In this document: positions 1-11,236 of the stretch, in pieces | Position numbering within the stretch: position 1 is the stretch's first letter | Layout of the letters: every line of letters begins with the position of its first letter | Origin: Colias croceus | Taxonomy: Eukaryota > Arthropoda > Insecta > Lepidoptera > Pieridae | Direction: 5' to 3' | Assembly (NCBI RefSeq): GCF_905220415.1 | Contig: NC_059552.1 | Location: 9,439,001-9,503,000 of the forward strand | DNA length: 64,000 bases | Program-made: the position numbers and the translations under genes | Notes under the pieces: generated by a model | What the model saw: the letters and a program-made list of their open reading frames with translations, nothing else | What the model was told of the DNA's origin: nothing | The model's database searches: none

Positions 1-178
1 TAGATCATCAGTTATAATAAAAAAGTCGTGTGGCACTCGGGGACTGCCGCGGTAAAGCCATTGCATAGCATGCCTTCAAGCCACACCTCCGTGCCCGTCG
101 GAGTGGGGAGGGTGAGGTTTTTTCGTTACGGAATTTCTCGATTCGGTCCCCGCGCTCAAGGCCCGTGATAGAAGCTAT
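1..178 (+). repeat. Family F GC-rich hairpin repeat, copy 1
   Basis: GC-rich block in AT-rich surroundings; it matches copies near 8750, 21700 (reverse) and 30920. It carries the family core (GTGGCACTCGGGGACTGCC) and the CTCCG/CGGAG small hairpin. The 3' end stops at 'agaagctat', where a family HC fragment begins, so the closing arm of the large stem is lost here. The function and the source gene of the family are unknown; a SINE or other short retroposon is possible. Confidence 0.75.
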
Positions 179-182
179 TTAC

Positions 183-254
183 CTTATAAAGATTTAAGCA
201 TACATAGGGACGGATGGACAGACACAGCGATTTAATTTTTATACTATGTAGCAA
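183..254 (-). repeat. Helitron-like family HC, 5' fragment
   Basis: Matches the inner 5' part of family HC ('aaagatttaagcatacatag' through 'tatactatgtag'), reverse orientation. The GC-rich 3' hairpin end is absent. It abuts the broken end of the family F repeat. Confidence 0.65.
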
Positions 255-460
255 TAGCCAATTTCTATATAAATATTTAATATAATAAATGCGAAAGTAA
301 CTGTCGGTATATCGTTATTTCATGCTTTTACATCCGAAGAGGGATTTCCACGAATTATGACATACATTATTGTTACAACATACAATATGTAGGCTCCATC
401 TTTGAAAGATGAAAAAGATATTTCATGTCACGAATTTTGGCTTATAATATAATCGTATCT

Positions 461-615
461 TAACTTATATAAATGCGAAAGTTACTCTGTCTGTCTTTCT
501 GTTTCTTCTTCAAGTCTCAATCATTGCGCTGCTGAACCGATTTTGATGAAGAGATATAGCTTGAGACCTGAAAAGGACATAGGATAGGTTTTATCCCACG
601 AGAACAGGAACTAAA
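461..615 (+). repeat. Lep1-type Helitron-like element, 5' part
   Basis: Begins with the Lep1 5' signature (AAATGCGAAAGT followed by a CTGT-rich run). It continues through 'gaaccgattttgatgaa' and 'gacataggataggttttatc', then loses similarity before the 3' hairpin. A family HB copy follows 25 bases later. Confidence 0.75.
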
Positions 616-640
616 CTTAAAATTTAAATATATCAGCTTT

Positions 641-837
641 ATGCTAATATATAAAGCTGAAGAGTTTGATTGTTTGAACGCGCTAAACACAGGAACTACT
701 CTGATCCGAATTTAAAAATTCTTTCGGTGTTAGATAGCTAGCTCATTTATCGAGGAAGGCTATAGGCTATATTATATCATCACACTAAGACCAACAGAAG
801 TGGAGCACTGCGGGTAAAACCGCAGGGCACAGCTAGT
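641..837 (+). repeat. Helitron-like family HB, near complete
   Basis: Shows the HB order: 'ataaagctgaagagtttg', 'gaacgcgcta', 'ggaactact', 'ttctttcggtgttagatagc', 'cgaggaaggctataggct', 'agaccaacag', then an 'aaaaccgcagggcacagctagt' type end. It carries a small internal duplication ('tagctagctc'). Confidence 0.8.
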
Positions 838-988
838 TTGTTATATTTTTACCTGACAGATTAGCTAAACAGAACATATCCACAAGTTGTGAAACTGGGC
901 ATAAATAATATAAACATCATCAATGTTTGTGAGTAATCTACTAGCTATAACTAGTTAGAAAAATGTCACCAGGCGATGCTTTATCATT

Positions 989-1178
989 AGGGTGCTTTCC
1001 CACCAATAACTTGCGACGATGTGTATTGTGTAGCGAGGAAATTGTTTGTAAATAACAAATAGTATCGCTTCAAACGCCAAACGCTTCAAACTTGAAACTA
1101 AATGAAGCGAATGATTGGTTGTTTACAAACACATTCCTCGCTACACACACTCGCACATTATTAGTGGAAAAGCACCCA
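989..1178 (+). mobile_element. MITE, family H, with long internal inverted repeat
   Basis: Terminal inverted repeats AGGGTGCTTTCCCAC (989) and GTGGAAAAGCACCC (1164-1177). A second inverted pair lies inside: 'gtgtagcgaggaa' near 1029 and 'ttcctcgctacac' near 1134, so nearly the whole element can fold back. Related copies end near 24628 and span 52341-52497. No coding capacity; superfamily not determined. Confidence 0.75.
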
Positions 1179-1654
1179 GACAGATTTGTGAAGATGTGGA
1201 AACAGGAAATATCTCATATTTGTTGACAGTCTGACATAGTTATTATATCGTGTGGTCTGACATATATTTTGCACACATGAAAGGATAGCTTTACCCAAAC
1301 GCTGGATTACACTTGTCATTGGCTTTATTTAGGATTATTTAGGATATCAAAATTAATATTAATTCAATTCCTAGTTGTGCTTAGCGTATTCTAATTATAA
1401 AGTTATATAAGTATTGGATAAGAAGGTTTTTAACTTTTGAAATGTGATTCAATTTATCGTTTATTTACTCAAAATATCAAAACATCTAGGTACGAAGATA
1501 AAAGCTTTGATAAATATATAAATTCTAATCAAGTTTTAAAAAGTTTGAGCTAAAAAGATTATAAAGCTATTTTCTATTCTATTTTAAAATTATTCCGATA
1601 TTTTAAATTTTTTGAATAACAAATGTCCTATCCTACTAAAAAATTAAAATACAA

Positions 1655-1860
1655 AAAATGCGAAAGTTTGTGAGGATGTGTGTGTGTATTTGTTACTCTT
1701 TCACGCAAATACTACTGAACCGATTACAATGAAATTTAGCACACATATAGAGGGTAACTTGGATTAACACATAGGATAGGTTTTATCCCGGAAATCCCAC
1801 GGGAACGGGAACTATGCGGCTTTTCCCTTGAAAACGCGGGCGTAGCCGCGGGCGGAAATC
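1655..1860 (+). repeat. Lep1-type Helitron-like element
   Basis: Starts at AAATGCGAAAG, contains 'cacataggataggttttatc' and 'cccacgggaacggg', and ends in the GC-rich hairpin 'gcgggcgtagccgcgggcgg'. The final CTAG has decayed to 'aaatctg'. The middle ('cacacatatagagggtaact') is the same subtype as the copies at 27263 and 53562. Confidence 0.8.
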
Positions 1861-2272
1861 TGCTCTTTCTAATACAGATGACAAAGGAGAAGGTGAACCA
1901 TAAAGTTATAGACGAAAAAGCCATGAGAAAGTTTTTGATTCTGGGAATTCCTTTGCTTCCATTGTTCCGTAATAAACAGATTTCTGCTTTACTGAATATA
2001 TGAGCCTTTGGCTCCGGAGTTTTGTTCATTCAAGGTGTATTCGTCGTCAGTTAAACTTTGGAACAATTTGACTTTTCGATACCTAGAATATTTTTATTGA
2101 CTCCGCTTTATCGACTGTCACTCGGTGAAAATGTAAAACATTCTTATTAAAAGTTGTTTGATTTAAATGATAACAAACAATCACCCTTTTTTAATACATA
2201 AATACATGGGTCAAGCTTCTTCAGCTTTTTTTTAAATAAACTAAAGTAGCAAATTTTTTTTTTATAATCACA

Positions 2273-2411
2273 ACTAGCGGTCCGCCCCGGCTTCGCCCGT
2301 GGTACCTACCTCAAGTTGGATCATGGTGTGCGAATTTTATTATAATCGGTTAAGTGGTTAAGGAGTCCATTGAGGACAAACATTGGGACACGAGATTTAT
2401 ATAATATATTG
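2273..2411 (-). repeat. Chimeric HE/HD Helitron-like element
   Basis: Read in reverse, the 3' terminus is of the HE type ('gggcgaagccggggcgga' before CTAGT). The body is family HD ('tggtgtgcgaattttattat', 'ggagtccattgaggacaaac', 'acacgagatttatat'). The join suggests recombination or end exchange between families. Confidence 0.7.
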
Positions 2412-2432
2412 ATAACTCAGGCCCCGGAACCA

Positions 2433-2461
2433 CAGACACAATAGAAAATCTATTGTGTCTG
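2433..2461. repeat. Perfect short palindrome (13-bp arms)
   Basis: Arms CAGACACAATAGA (2433-2445) and TCTATTGTGTCTG (2449-2461) around an AAA loop. Role unknown. Confidence 0.9.
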
Positions 2462-2811
2462 GGACCGATCGGGCTGCTTGGGGCTCAATGGGTTAAGATG
2501 TGTTATTAATCGTTCGATTTACCATATTTTCTTCGACATTTACACAGGAACACGAATTAATACTTACTTGTAGAAAAAAGGATATGAAGACGAGGTATGC
2601 CTATACAATTCGTTTTATTGGGTTCAGGGTTCGTTTATGGGTCATTGGATGAAGCTAAATTGACATGACCAAATCGGACTAGGTACTATCGTATTTTATG
2701 ATATTGAATTACACATAATAGTATGACTATTTCTTATACAAAAATATTAAGATGCAACTTTTATGATAATAAAAGTTTTGAGTGCGGTCGTCTGCAAGGC
2801 GACGTCATCGA

Positions 2812-2845
2812 ATCATCATCATCATCATCATCGTCATCATCATCA
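2812..2845. repeat. (ATC)n microsatellite
   Basis: About ten ATC units with one GTC interruption. A small open frame across it (2782-2985) is low-complexity and not treated as a gene. Confidence 0.9.
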
Positions 2846-3251
2846 GCACATTATTTTGTCTCTATTCTATAGAACATCGAAATGATTGTAACGTACAAAA
2901 ATTAATCTTATTAAAAACTGCTTATATTACTAGAAAAATATTTTATTTTCCACACTGCAACACATTGTATTTATTTTATACGTGAGAGAAAGCGCCGTGA
3001 CTGTTTTAAAATACAATATTGTTATTTGTTTGCGTATAACCACGTATAAGCCACGTATGACCTGACTATCCCTTCGATACGTCATTCAAGTGATAATTAA
3101 AATACAAGAACGAAAATAAATACAAGTTATTATTGGTTACGATAATTGAAATTTTAAATGTAGCATGAAATTAATTTTATTCGAGTTTATTAATTATCGA
3201 GCATAAATTATCACTACAGCGAAAGCATTTTAAAAGAAAATTATATTGAAC

Positions 3252-3460
3252 ACTAGCCTCCGCCCGCGGTTTCGCCTTGTCAAAGAAAAAATCGCATGGT
3301 TACCGTTCCTTGGGGATTTCCAGGATAAAACCTATGTCCTTTCTCAGGTCTCAAGTTATTTCTGTAGACTATACCAAATTTCATCCAGTTCAGTGGTTGA
3401 ATCATGAGTAAAAGACAGACAGACGGACTTTCACATTTATAATCTTATTAAAAGTATTAG
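3252..3460 (-). repeat. Lep1-type Helitron-like element
   Basis: Reverse copy starting with 'actagcctccgcccgcggtt'. It has the 'ccgttccttggggatttcc' and 'ggataaaacctatg' blocks and ends near the decayed 5' signature ('tttcacatttataat'). Confidence 0.75.
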
Positions 3461-3649
3461 TTAAGATGAGAGAAGAGAAAATAACAAGACAAAACAATGA
3501 AAGAACATCAAAAGGATTATACCTTAATACTTCTGAAGACAAAACAATACTTGTAATAATTGTGTAAACATTTATTTATAATGTATATCTTCAATATTTT
3601 GTCTAAGTGTCGTGTCTGAGTTTTGTTCTGATAAATCTTTAAATAACTC

Positions 3650-3850
3650 AAAAGTGATTGACTGACTGACTGAAATGGAATCTATCAACGCACAGACCAA
3701 ACCACTGAACGGGTCGGGCTGAAATTTGGCATGCAAGTAGATATTAGGACGTATCATGTAGGCGTAGAAGATTTTGATCAATTATACCCCGAAGGTGATA
3801 AAATAGGGAATGAAAGTTTGTACTATGAAAATTACCGTTTCCATATATAC
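3650..3850 (+). repeat. Probable Helitron-like fragment (CTGA-repeat type)
   Basis: A (CTGA)n-like run is followed by 'atctatcaacgcacagacca' and 'gggctgaaatttggcatgca'. I recognise this wording from dispersed lepidopteran repeats. It is single-copy in this window, so the call rests on recall only. Confidence 0.4.
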
Positions 3851-3971
3851 CTATATGATTTTAATGAAATCTTTGAATATTATCATAATCAATTTATTAA
3901 TTATAATAATCAATTTCAGCTAATGAAATTGATTATTATAAAAACCTTCGCGATATTGATGTACAAATATA

Positions 3972-4016
3972 CTAGCCGAATTGAAAAACTCTTCTTATTT
4001 AGAAGTCGGTTTAATT
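3972..4016 (+). repeat. Fragment of family P MITE
   Basis: 'gccgaattgaaaa' followed by 'agaagtcggttt' resembles the terminal 45 bases of the family P copies at 18613 and 29280. Only the end is present. Confidence 0.5.
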
Positions 4017-4192
4017 GATTCGGTCTAATTGATTTGGGTAGGTACAGAACCCTAAAAACGGAATATCTATTCATTATTATTATAGGAGCTTAGTATTTCC
4101 ATAATTTACTTAAGGAATTTATTTTTCTATTTTTATGTTTATTTTTTTTGTTAGGTACACATTTGTTTCTTTAAAGAATATCAACACGTGTA

Positions 4193-4495
4193 TAGTCAAA
4201 CCCCGAAGCTCAGGCACTCCTAGGTCAAACCTCAGATCTGGCATAATTACTTTGTCAAAGCCCAAATAAATGTAATATTTCGGCCTTTTACTAAACAATT
4301 TGCGTCAAACGTTGTCTAGCTGAGGCGTCATATGCGCTTGCGATGCCTTTGCTACGTTCGCCTACGCCCGAGACTGCTGCTGACTTCAGTCAAAGGGTGA
4401 AATTGAAATGTATTTCGAGTATTGCCCGATGGCTTTTGCCGAACCTAAGATAAACCTGTCCTTCCGCGAAGAGATTGTATTTCGGGGTTTGACTA
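4193..4495. mobile_element. MITE with 15-bp perfect TIRs and TA flanks
   Basis: Terminal inverted repeats TAGTCAAACCCCGAA and TTCGGGGTTTGACTA are identical. TA precedes the left one (4191-4192) and TA follows the right one (4496-4497), as expected of Tc1/mariner-type TA target duplication. The 303-bp body has no usable reading frame. Superfamily assignment from TA alone is inference. Confidence 0.85.
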
Positions 4496-5602
4496 TAACA
4501 CATATAAAACACATTAATTATTAGAAGAAATAAAATGCCACCCAGTGAAGTTATACCCAGTAAAGATTTCGACATCGCGCACACCTGCGATTCCAGCAAC
4601 TTCAGCGAACACCTCTCGCCCCGCCGAAGACGAAGACACTCTTCTAGTATCGAATCGGAGGGACGTAGTCTTTTTTAAAATTACAATTATAAATATAATT
4701 TTTATACATTATATTATTATAAATTTTCTTTCGGTAATTTTTGCCGATAGGTCCATTTAATTCGTGTATCTTCTTCATTTCGTCTTTACTACGCGATAAA
4801 ATGTTTTCAAACAATTACTCTTAAATTATTTCCCTATTAACTGAAAATTGTCCAATTAAACAACAAAGGTATAGAAGAGTTACAAAAGGGCGGAAGTAAC
4901 CTTAATTCTATATGTATCTTAAGATAGCAATCATGTAAACTCAGATACAAAGAAAGAACAAACGAGTTATAACAAAATTGCTTTGTTGTCGACAATTGTA
5001 AACGATTTTCATTCATTTGTGGTAAGGAAATAAAAGGCGGGGAATTGCTAGAAATACTCATTTATTTGTGGAAGTTGAGGGAACGATTTAAAAGACAAAC
5101 AATGTAGCTAGTCAATATGTTTGTACTGATTCGTTTAAATATTTGATTGTAAGTCTATGGAAAGAAGTTAATTGTACTTATTCCATTGTAAATTTCAAGA
5201 ATAGAAAATATATTTCTATGATAATAAGATATATGTTGAAATCTATCATTTATCAGAATTTACAATTTTTATATAAAACCCATCAAAATACTCTTCAAAA
5301 TATGCTTTTAACACATTACTTGCTATTCTTACTACCCATTATATGTACAAGTCCAGGCATCTTCACTAAATCAACAGGTTTCCAAGCTAAAGCAACCTTA
5401 ATTGTACGGCCAAACAAAACCGACCTACATTGGCATAATTAAATGCTTCGCCAAATAAAGTATTTACTATTAGCTTCCATTAGTACTGGAAGTGTTTTTG
5501 AGTCCCTCGTGGGCAATTATGTTGGAATTTGATCAAAATAGAACAAAAGACCTTCGAAATTGTTACTTACCTTTTCGAGAATCAGGAAGCGTTTAAATAA
5601 TA

Positions 5603-5790
5603 ACTAGCTGCTCCGCGCGGTTTCACCCCCGTGGCTCCACCCCTGATGGTCGTAGCGTGATATATAGCTTATAACTTTCGTCGATAAACAGGCTATCTAA
5701 CACCGAAAGAATTTTTCAATCGGACTAGTAGTTCCCGAGATTAGCGCGTTCAAACAAACACACTCTTCAGCTTTATAATATTAGTATAGA
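5603..5790 (-). repeat. Helitron-like family HB
   Basis: Reverse copy running from 'actagctgctccgcgcggtt' to 'cttcagctttataatattag', all HB blocks present; about 190 bp. Confidence 0.8.
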
Positions 5791-5799
5791 TGTGTAATT

Positions 5800-6850
5800 A
5801 AATAGTGTGGGTAATTTTCCTATATTGTTTTTATGTCAGTACGTACGAATATTATTTTCTGCGAAAAATAAGTTATTTATTATCTATGGAATAACTCACA
5901 TAAAAAATTTACAGAAAGACATATAAACAGCACAAGAGGGATTTTGGAGTTAGAAGCGCGTGGAATCGAACAGGCAAAAATTTGATACCTCATGCCGTAA
6001 TGAGATAACGCAACGCAAATATCTACGCACTATTTTCTTTTACTTTCTTCCAGCATATCTGAACAAATAAATTAACATTTAGATCATTAGTAATCTCCAT
6101 TAATTATTATTCGAAGCTCTTCATCATCCAAATAATTGTACCTATGGACTTTTACTGATAAAGTTCCATAGAAATATTCTTTATATCAGGAAAATATAGG
6201 TACATTATTTTACGACTGGAAAATTCTACTCAATTCCTTTACTAAATTACAAAAAATTCAGAAATGATAATAAACAAAACAATTATAAATTCTGTACAGT
6301 TTACAATAAAACGCAAATTAAACAGCTTCCTCGTTATTATTGAGTATTGATAACCTTCCTCCAGTTATCCTTACAAACTAGGTTAATTCCCTTCTCAATA
6401 ATAGACTTCGAAGAAAAAATCATAACGAACCCTGTATTGATTCCTTTTTACTTTTCACAGGCATTTATGCAGTTTAAATAGAGTAAAGACTGATGCCCGG
6501 TATAGACTATAGAAAGCTTTAGACCACTTTAGACACATATTTCTACAAAAGAAAAAAAAATAGAGCGGGAAAATTATTTTTGACATTAAAAAAGAATTCG
6601 AATTCGGCTATTCTTTATTCGAAACTCGGAATTCGATTAAATATTATGGTTCGTGATAGGTCGACCTAATTTCGTGTTAATTGAAGATTTTAAATTATTG
6701 TCCGGTTTGATCTTACCTAAAAGTTACCTAAATAAAATTTATAACAAGGAAATTGGTTTCGTTGCCCGCAGTGTTAATACTTAATAGTTCGTTCGTAAAA
6801 TATTTTTGAGAATTCCTAATAACGATTCCCAATTACTGGCTTGTTTAACT
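5800..6850. other. AT-rich stretch, nothing recognised
   Basis: No coding frame of note, no TIRs and no match to the repeat families in this window. Confidence 0.6.
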
Positions 6851-6860
6851 TCGCAATAAT

Positions 6861-6963
6861 TTAGAAATTAAATACATATAAACGGATTTAAAACGCGATT
6901 TATTCATAATATTATTTGAATAAATCGCGTTTAAATTCCGTTAAAAAATCTTTAATTTCTAAA
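6861..6963. repeat. Long imperfect palindrome containing family J core
   Basis: The central arms AAACGCGATTTATTC and GAATAAATCGCGTTT surround an AT-rich loop. Pairing continues outward with interruptions to 'tttagaaatta' on the left and 'taatttctaaa' on the right, giving roughly 50-base arms. The core also occurs at 11085-11150, 40590 and 63910. Confidence 0.8.
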
Positions 6964-6969
6964 TCTAGA

Positions 6970-7870
6970 ATCCTCATAAATAACATCGGTGTTATTTTTC
7001 GAATAATATTTAAGAAATAATTAAATGAAATGAAAGCTGTAAAGGTTATATTTAATCAGAACTATAAGGATAATAATATTGTCTAGAAATTTCGAGAACG
7101 TCTGCCTTGTATTAGTGTTGTTTACTCAACTCATTTTACGATTCATTGTGTGGAAAATTAGCTGTCTTAAAAACCTTTAGATAACGAGCTCAATGATCTT
7201 GTTTTTAGTTGTGTATTTCTAAGTAATTTGCTTCGATTTTTACTTTATAAAATATGGAGAAAGATAAAAGAACTTCATTATCGGTAATTGTGAAATTTGT
7301 TTTTGTACCGCGTAAGATTTTGTTTTTCTCTGTGTTTTTATAAATCAAATTTTATTAGCGTATTTGTAGTAAAACGATTTATATTATAACACATTTTTAA
7401 AGTATAATACCTACAGAACAACAGCTGATATTAGTATTTTGTTTTATTTTGTTTCCTTTAAAGCAGTTAAACCCAAGTTAAACCCCAATTCGGCAGCTAA
7501 ACCCAAACCAACAATAATTTTCCAAATGAATGAAACTAACATTTCTATGTTATATTTGAACGGTATTAAACCTCTTTGAACTTAAAAAGCGCGGTAAAAA
7601 AAAAATGTTCCACATAGTTTTAATGTCAAACCAGAATTTATTTTGTGTTTGATATGAAACATTTTGCATTTTTAATTAATATTTGATGCTCTTTATTAAA
7701 TATTTTATTTCATATTCGTTTTAAATATGTGTCACGTATTTATTAAGTATCCTTATGAGATAAGTATTAAGTATTCGTCCCTTTGATGCGTATTTATTCT
7801 GATGTTTAACTGTGATTTATTTCAATGAATATTTAATTATATTTTTATTAATATAAAATAAACTTTTATT
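6970..7870. other. AT-rich stretch, nothing recognised
   Basis: No recognisable gene or repeat seen. Confidence 0.55.
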
Positions 7871-7874
7871 ATAA

Positions 7875-8089
7875 ACTAACTTTCCGCCCGCGGCTTCGCC
7901 CACTTTATCTAAAACCTAATAAGTTATATACTAAAACCTTCCTCTTGAATCACTCTATCTATTAAAAAAAACCGTACGTAGTACATATTAACTCAATGAT
8001 CAAAATACGTTGCGTAGTTTTAAAGATTTAAGCATAAAAAGGGACATAGGGACAGAGAAAGCGACTTTGTTTTATACTATGTAGTGATT
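7875..8089 (-). repeat. Helitron-like family HC, reverse copy of an inverted pair
   Basis: From the hairpin end ('tttccgcccgcggcttcgcc') through 'aaaaccttcctcttgaatca', 'aaagatttaagcat' and 'gggacatagggacagagaaa' to 'tactatgtagtgat'. A short extra segment after 'accgtacgtag' is not in other copies. It forms a head-to-head pair with 8269-8441. Confidence 0.85.
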
Positions 8090-8268
8090 CTGGTAGGTAC
8101 CTACTCATTGCGATCGGGAGATTATAATGCAACGGTATTTACAATTTTCGGTGACATATAAATACAATTAGAATGGAAAATTTTTAAATAACCAAACCTA
8201 CCATTGCGTACATTTCAAAAATATAACTTTTGCAAGATGTAACATAATTTTACAATTTTCTCTTTCCT

Positions 8269-8441
8269 AATCACTACACATAGTATAAAACAAAGTCGCT
8301 TTCTCTGTCAAATATTTAAAACTACGCAACGGATTTAGATGCGGTTTTTTTTAATAGACAGAGTGATTCAAGGGGAAGGTTTTAGTATATTATTTATAAG
8401 GTTTTAGACAAAGCGGGCGAAGCCGCGGGCGGTAAGCTAGT
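8269..8441 (+). repeat. Helitron-like family HC, forward copy of an inverted pair
   Basis: Begins TCACTACACATAGTATAAAA, ends with the hairpin and 'ggtaagctagt'. Its 5' end faces the 5' end of the copy at 7875-8089 across about 180 bases. Confidence 0.85.
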
Positions 8442-8749
8442 TATTAATATACAGAAACAAAATGTCTATCTATATGCTATTAAACATCTAATCTTGACTA
8501 GATGCTTCCTATCCTTGTCCTGTCAAATACAGTAAAGCTTCTACTTTGTGATGGTTTTCCGTTATTAGCACTAATTTCCTAGATCTAGTAAGCTGATATC
8601 TTCGCAGATATTTTCGTTGCGTTTCAAGGCTGGTTATTTTAAGACTCTGATTGTACATTTAATTTATAAGTAACAAGTTTTGCTCTCACTTTGTCCAATA
8701 CTTAACAAACTACTAAAACCTGCCTACAGAGTAAAAGTCGACCTAGGTA

Positions 8750-8916
8750 TTAAAAAAAATACGTGTAGCACTCGAGAACTGCCTCGAGAAATGCAAAGCA
8801 TCGCATCGCTGTGCCGGTTGGAGTGGGAGGTGTTAAGTTTTTTCGTTACGGAATTTTTACATTCGGTCGCCGCGCTCAAAGTCTGAGATAAAAGCTATGC
8901 AAAAGCTTAAAAATTC
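8750..8916 (+). repeat. Family F GC-rich hairpin repeat, copy 2
   Basis: Diverged copy: 'acgtgtagcactcgagaact', 'gttggagtggga', 'tttttcgttacggaattt', then the terminal arm 'aagctatgcaaaagctt'. The first arm of the large stem is badly mutated, so this is the most decayed of the four copies. Confidence 0.75.
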
Positions 8917-9190
8917 TCTAAAACAAAAATACCTAGTTTAATAAAATACCTATCATAAAGTATTAGTGTAAGTGCATAAATTCGAGGAACATGGTAATAT
9001 TGAATGCTTATAATAATTTAAGCTCATAATTCTCAGAATTCGTAACATACTGTATATTTAGCTCAAAGTAACCGCGCAGAGTACGCTTAGCCTGCCTGAG
9101 ATGCTGAAGATCGAGTAAATTATCAGGAAAGTTACCTTCGGATTACTCAAGTAGTTGAACTTTGATAAGATAATACAGTGTTGTCTATAA

Positions 9191-9390
9191 TCTATACTAA
9201 TATTATAAAGCTGAAGAGTTTGTTTGATTGTTTGAACGCGCTAATCTCGGGAACTACTGGTCCGATTTGAAAAGTTACTTCGGTGTTTAGATAGCCCATT
9301 CATCGAGGAAGGCTATAGACTATATTATATCATCTCGCTTAGACCAACAGGAGCGGAGCACTGCGGGTAAAACCGCGGAGCACAGTTAGT
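9191..9390 (+). repeat. Helitron-like family HB, complete
   Basis: Starts TCTATACTAATATTATAAAG after an A and ends 'gagcacagttag' before a T, which fits Helitron insertion between A and T. All internal HB blocks are present. Confidence 0.85.
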
Positions 9391-9399
9391 CAGCTATAT

Positions 9400-9950
9400 A
9401 TAGGGTGTTTTATTTATAACTTGCAATTATAAATTGAAATAGAGAGAGTTTATAGAATGTTCTTTTGTAATAAATAAGTAGTAAATTTTCTTAGTTTTTC
9501 ACACAAAATTCTTTTTTTTTTTGTATGAATTATTTTATAAAAAACTATTAAATGAACACGAAAAAATGGTCCTATTACGCGTATCAAAGGAAAAGTGTGT
9601 AGTAAATTAGTAAAATTTGTATGCAAATAATATTACTTTCTCTAAATCTTAGTCTTTCACATACGAATGTTACACTTATTAAGCTTCCTTTCGAGCTCGA
9701 ATGAAAATTAATCATCGCTTTTCAAACAGATATTTGCTTGGAAAAGTTCACAATACAGAAAAGTTCTACGATATTTTCATATGAGTTTCCAAACTATTAA
9801 CACAAATGAAATGGTAAAACCAATTTCGTATCGATTAAATCCAGGCATGTTTTTGTTCCCAATAAATTAGGTTTAGGAATACCGTTGGAAAAATATTTGT
9901 ATCATTGATATTATTTTATTATTTTATTTGATACTTTTAGTTGGTTATTT
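9400..9950. other. AT-rich stretch, nothing recognised
   Basis: No supported gene or repeat. Confidence 0.55.
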
Positions 9951-9952
9951 TT

Positions 9953-10099
9953 GAAGTGAAACTTCTTTAGGCGTGTTGAGAGTAAAATTTTAAGGTCGCG
10001 TCATTATAATACCCTTACGTCCAGACGTAACCGTCCCGTTACTCCAGAGTAAGGCGACGATTTTGGTATCTTTGAATCTTGCTAAAGAAGTTTCATTTC
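9953..10099. mobile_element. MITE, family G, copy 1
   Basis: TIRs GAAGTGAAACTTCTTTA (9953-9969) and TAAAGAAGTTTCATTTC (10083-10099), one mismatch. The body 'gagtaaaattttaaggtc' to 'ttggtatctttgaatcttgc' is shared with 51317-51437. A third element with the same termini but another body is at 53094-53258. Confidence 0.8.
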
Positions 10100-10388
10100 T
10101 GACACGTGTGCTCAGCTCTTTTTTGTTACATACCTATCCAGTGTTAGAAATGAAAAAAATTGTATGTTTGTATGTTTATTTGTACTTAATATATTTCCCC
10201 TTTCAAAGTCTTAATAAATCAGAAAACATAATATTAGGTGTCTGTATGTCTCTCTGCTTCTCACGGCTTCGAAACGAGTGGATTGTTTTTGCCGGAACGG
10301 ATGCCACGGGCGTTAACTAGATTGCCTTTACAAATAAAGTTATCTTTCCGTATTCTCATTTATTTCACAACAAGTACCTTTTTTATAG

Positions 10389-10572
10389 TGGGGAAAATCT
10401 TCATAGATACCCCCGGCTCTCGGGGATGGAGCCGTGGTTATGTCGGATTTTTACCGACTAAAACCCCACTCTGTTCCATCGCGCTGCTTTGGACGGAACT
10501 GCGGGAACGGTTACGACTCTACCGCGTGTCCCGCCCAGCAGATGCCCGTTTCCAAGCCCACCATCACAATAA
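10389..10572 (+). repeat. Family S GC-rich short repeat, copy 1
   Basis: 'ggggaaaatcttcatagata' followed by a GC-rich hairpin-prone segment ('ggagccgtggttatgtcgga') and 'ctgttccatcgcgctgcttt'. The first 80 bases match the reverse strand of 30835-30916. Reading frames across it are low-complexity arginine-rich and not believed. Confidence 0.65.
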
Positions 10573-10977
10573 GTACCTGAAAACTGTTCAAAAATTTTCT
10601 TGCAAATTTCAAAAGAAACTTTGTTAAGAATTATAAAACACTTCTAAGCAACGAAAAGGCAACGTTCAAATTCTAAAGGAGTTTTCTTTGTGAGATATCG
10701 TTCAATTTATAATAGAGAAATATTATTCCAATTTAATTTATTTTCAATTCTTTTTTGATTAAATAAACATTATATGTTGATAGAGTTTAGTTTAATACTG
10801 TGTTTTAAAAGAATTCTTCAATCTGCTCATAAATAATTCTCTTTAAGTGAATAATAGCATGGAAAAATGCTTCTAAAAATCAACTATAATATAAAATTCA
10901 CAGTATTTACCTATACCCGAATTTCTTAGAATCCTTCCAATTTTTGTGATATTTTTTGTATATATACATATTTGTTA

Positions 10978-11037
10978 ACTAGCTGGATCCCGCGGTTTAA
11001 CCCGGTTGTATTGAAGCGGTTTTTTAAATAGATAGTC
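10978..11037 (-). repeat. Helitron-type 3' end plus HC fragment
   Basis: 'actagctggatcccgcggtt' resembles a reverse Helitron 3' end. The 'gcggttttttaaatagatag' at 11018-11037 is a piece of family HC in forward orientation that resumes at 11157 after a family J insertion. Confidence 0.5.
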
Positions 11038-11156
11038 TTCCCCGTGACCACGCTCACTGCAAAGTGTGCGAAACGTCGGGATAATAATATTATAATGAAT
11101 AAATCGTGTTTAAAATCTTTTTACGGATTTTAAACACGATTTATTCTAAATATATA
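11038..11156. repeat. Family J repeat inside an HC remnant
   Basis: 'cgtgaccacgctcactgcaa' and 'agtgtgcgaaacgtcggg' lead into a palindrome ('gaataaatcgtgtttaaaat' / 'attttaaacacgatttattc'). The flanking HC pieces at 11018-11037 and 11157-11236 are collinear, so J probably inserted into HC. Confidence 0.65.
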
Positions 11157-11236
11157 GAAGAGAGAGAAAGTTTGAGTATTAATATCCTTCTTTAAGTTTT
11201 CTACAAAGCGGGTGAAGCCGCGCGCAAGACCTAGTT
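11157..11236 (+). repeat. Family HC 3' remnant
   Basis: 'ccttctttaagttttctaca' then 'aagcgggtgaagccgcgcgc' and a decayed CTAG; the continuation of the fragment interrupted by family J. Confidence 0.55.

Noticed and set aside
10238..10627. 129-codon frame
   Set aside because: Lies mostly over the family S GC-rich repeat, which has no coding frame in its other copy.
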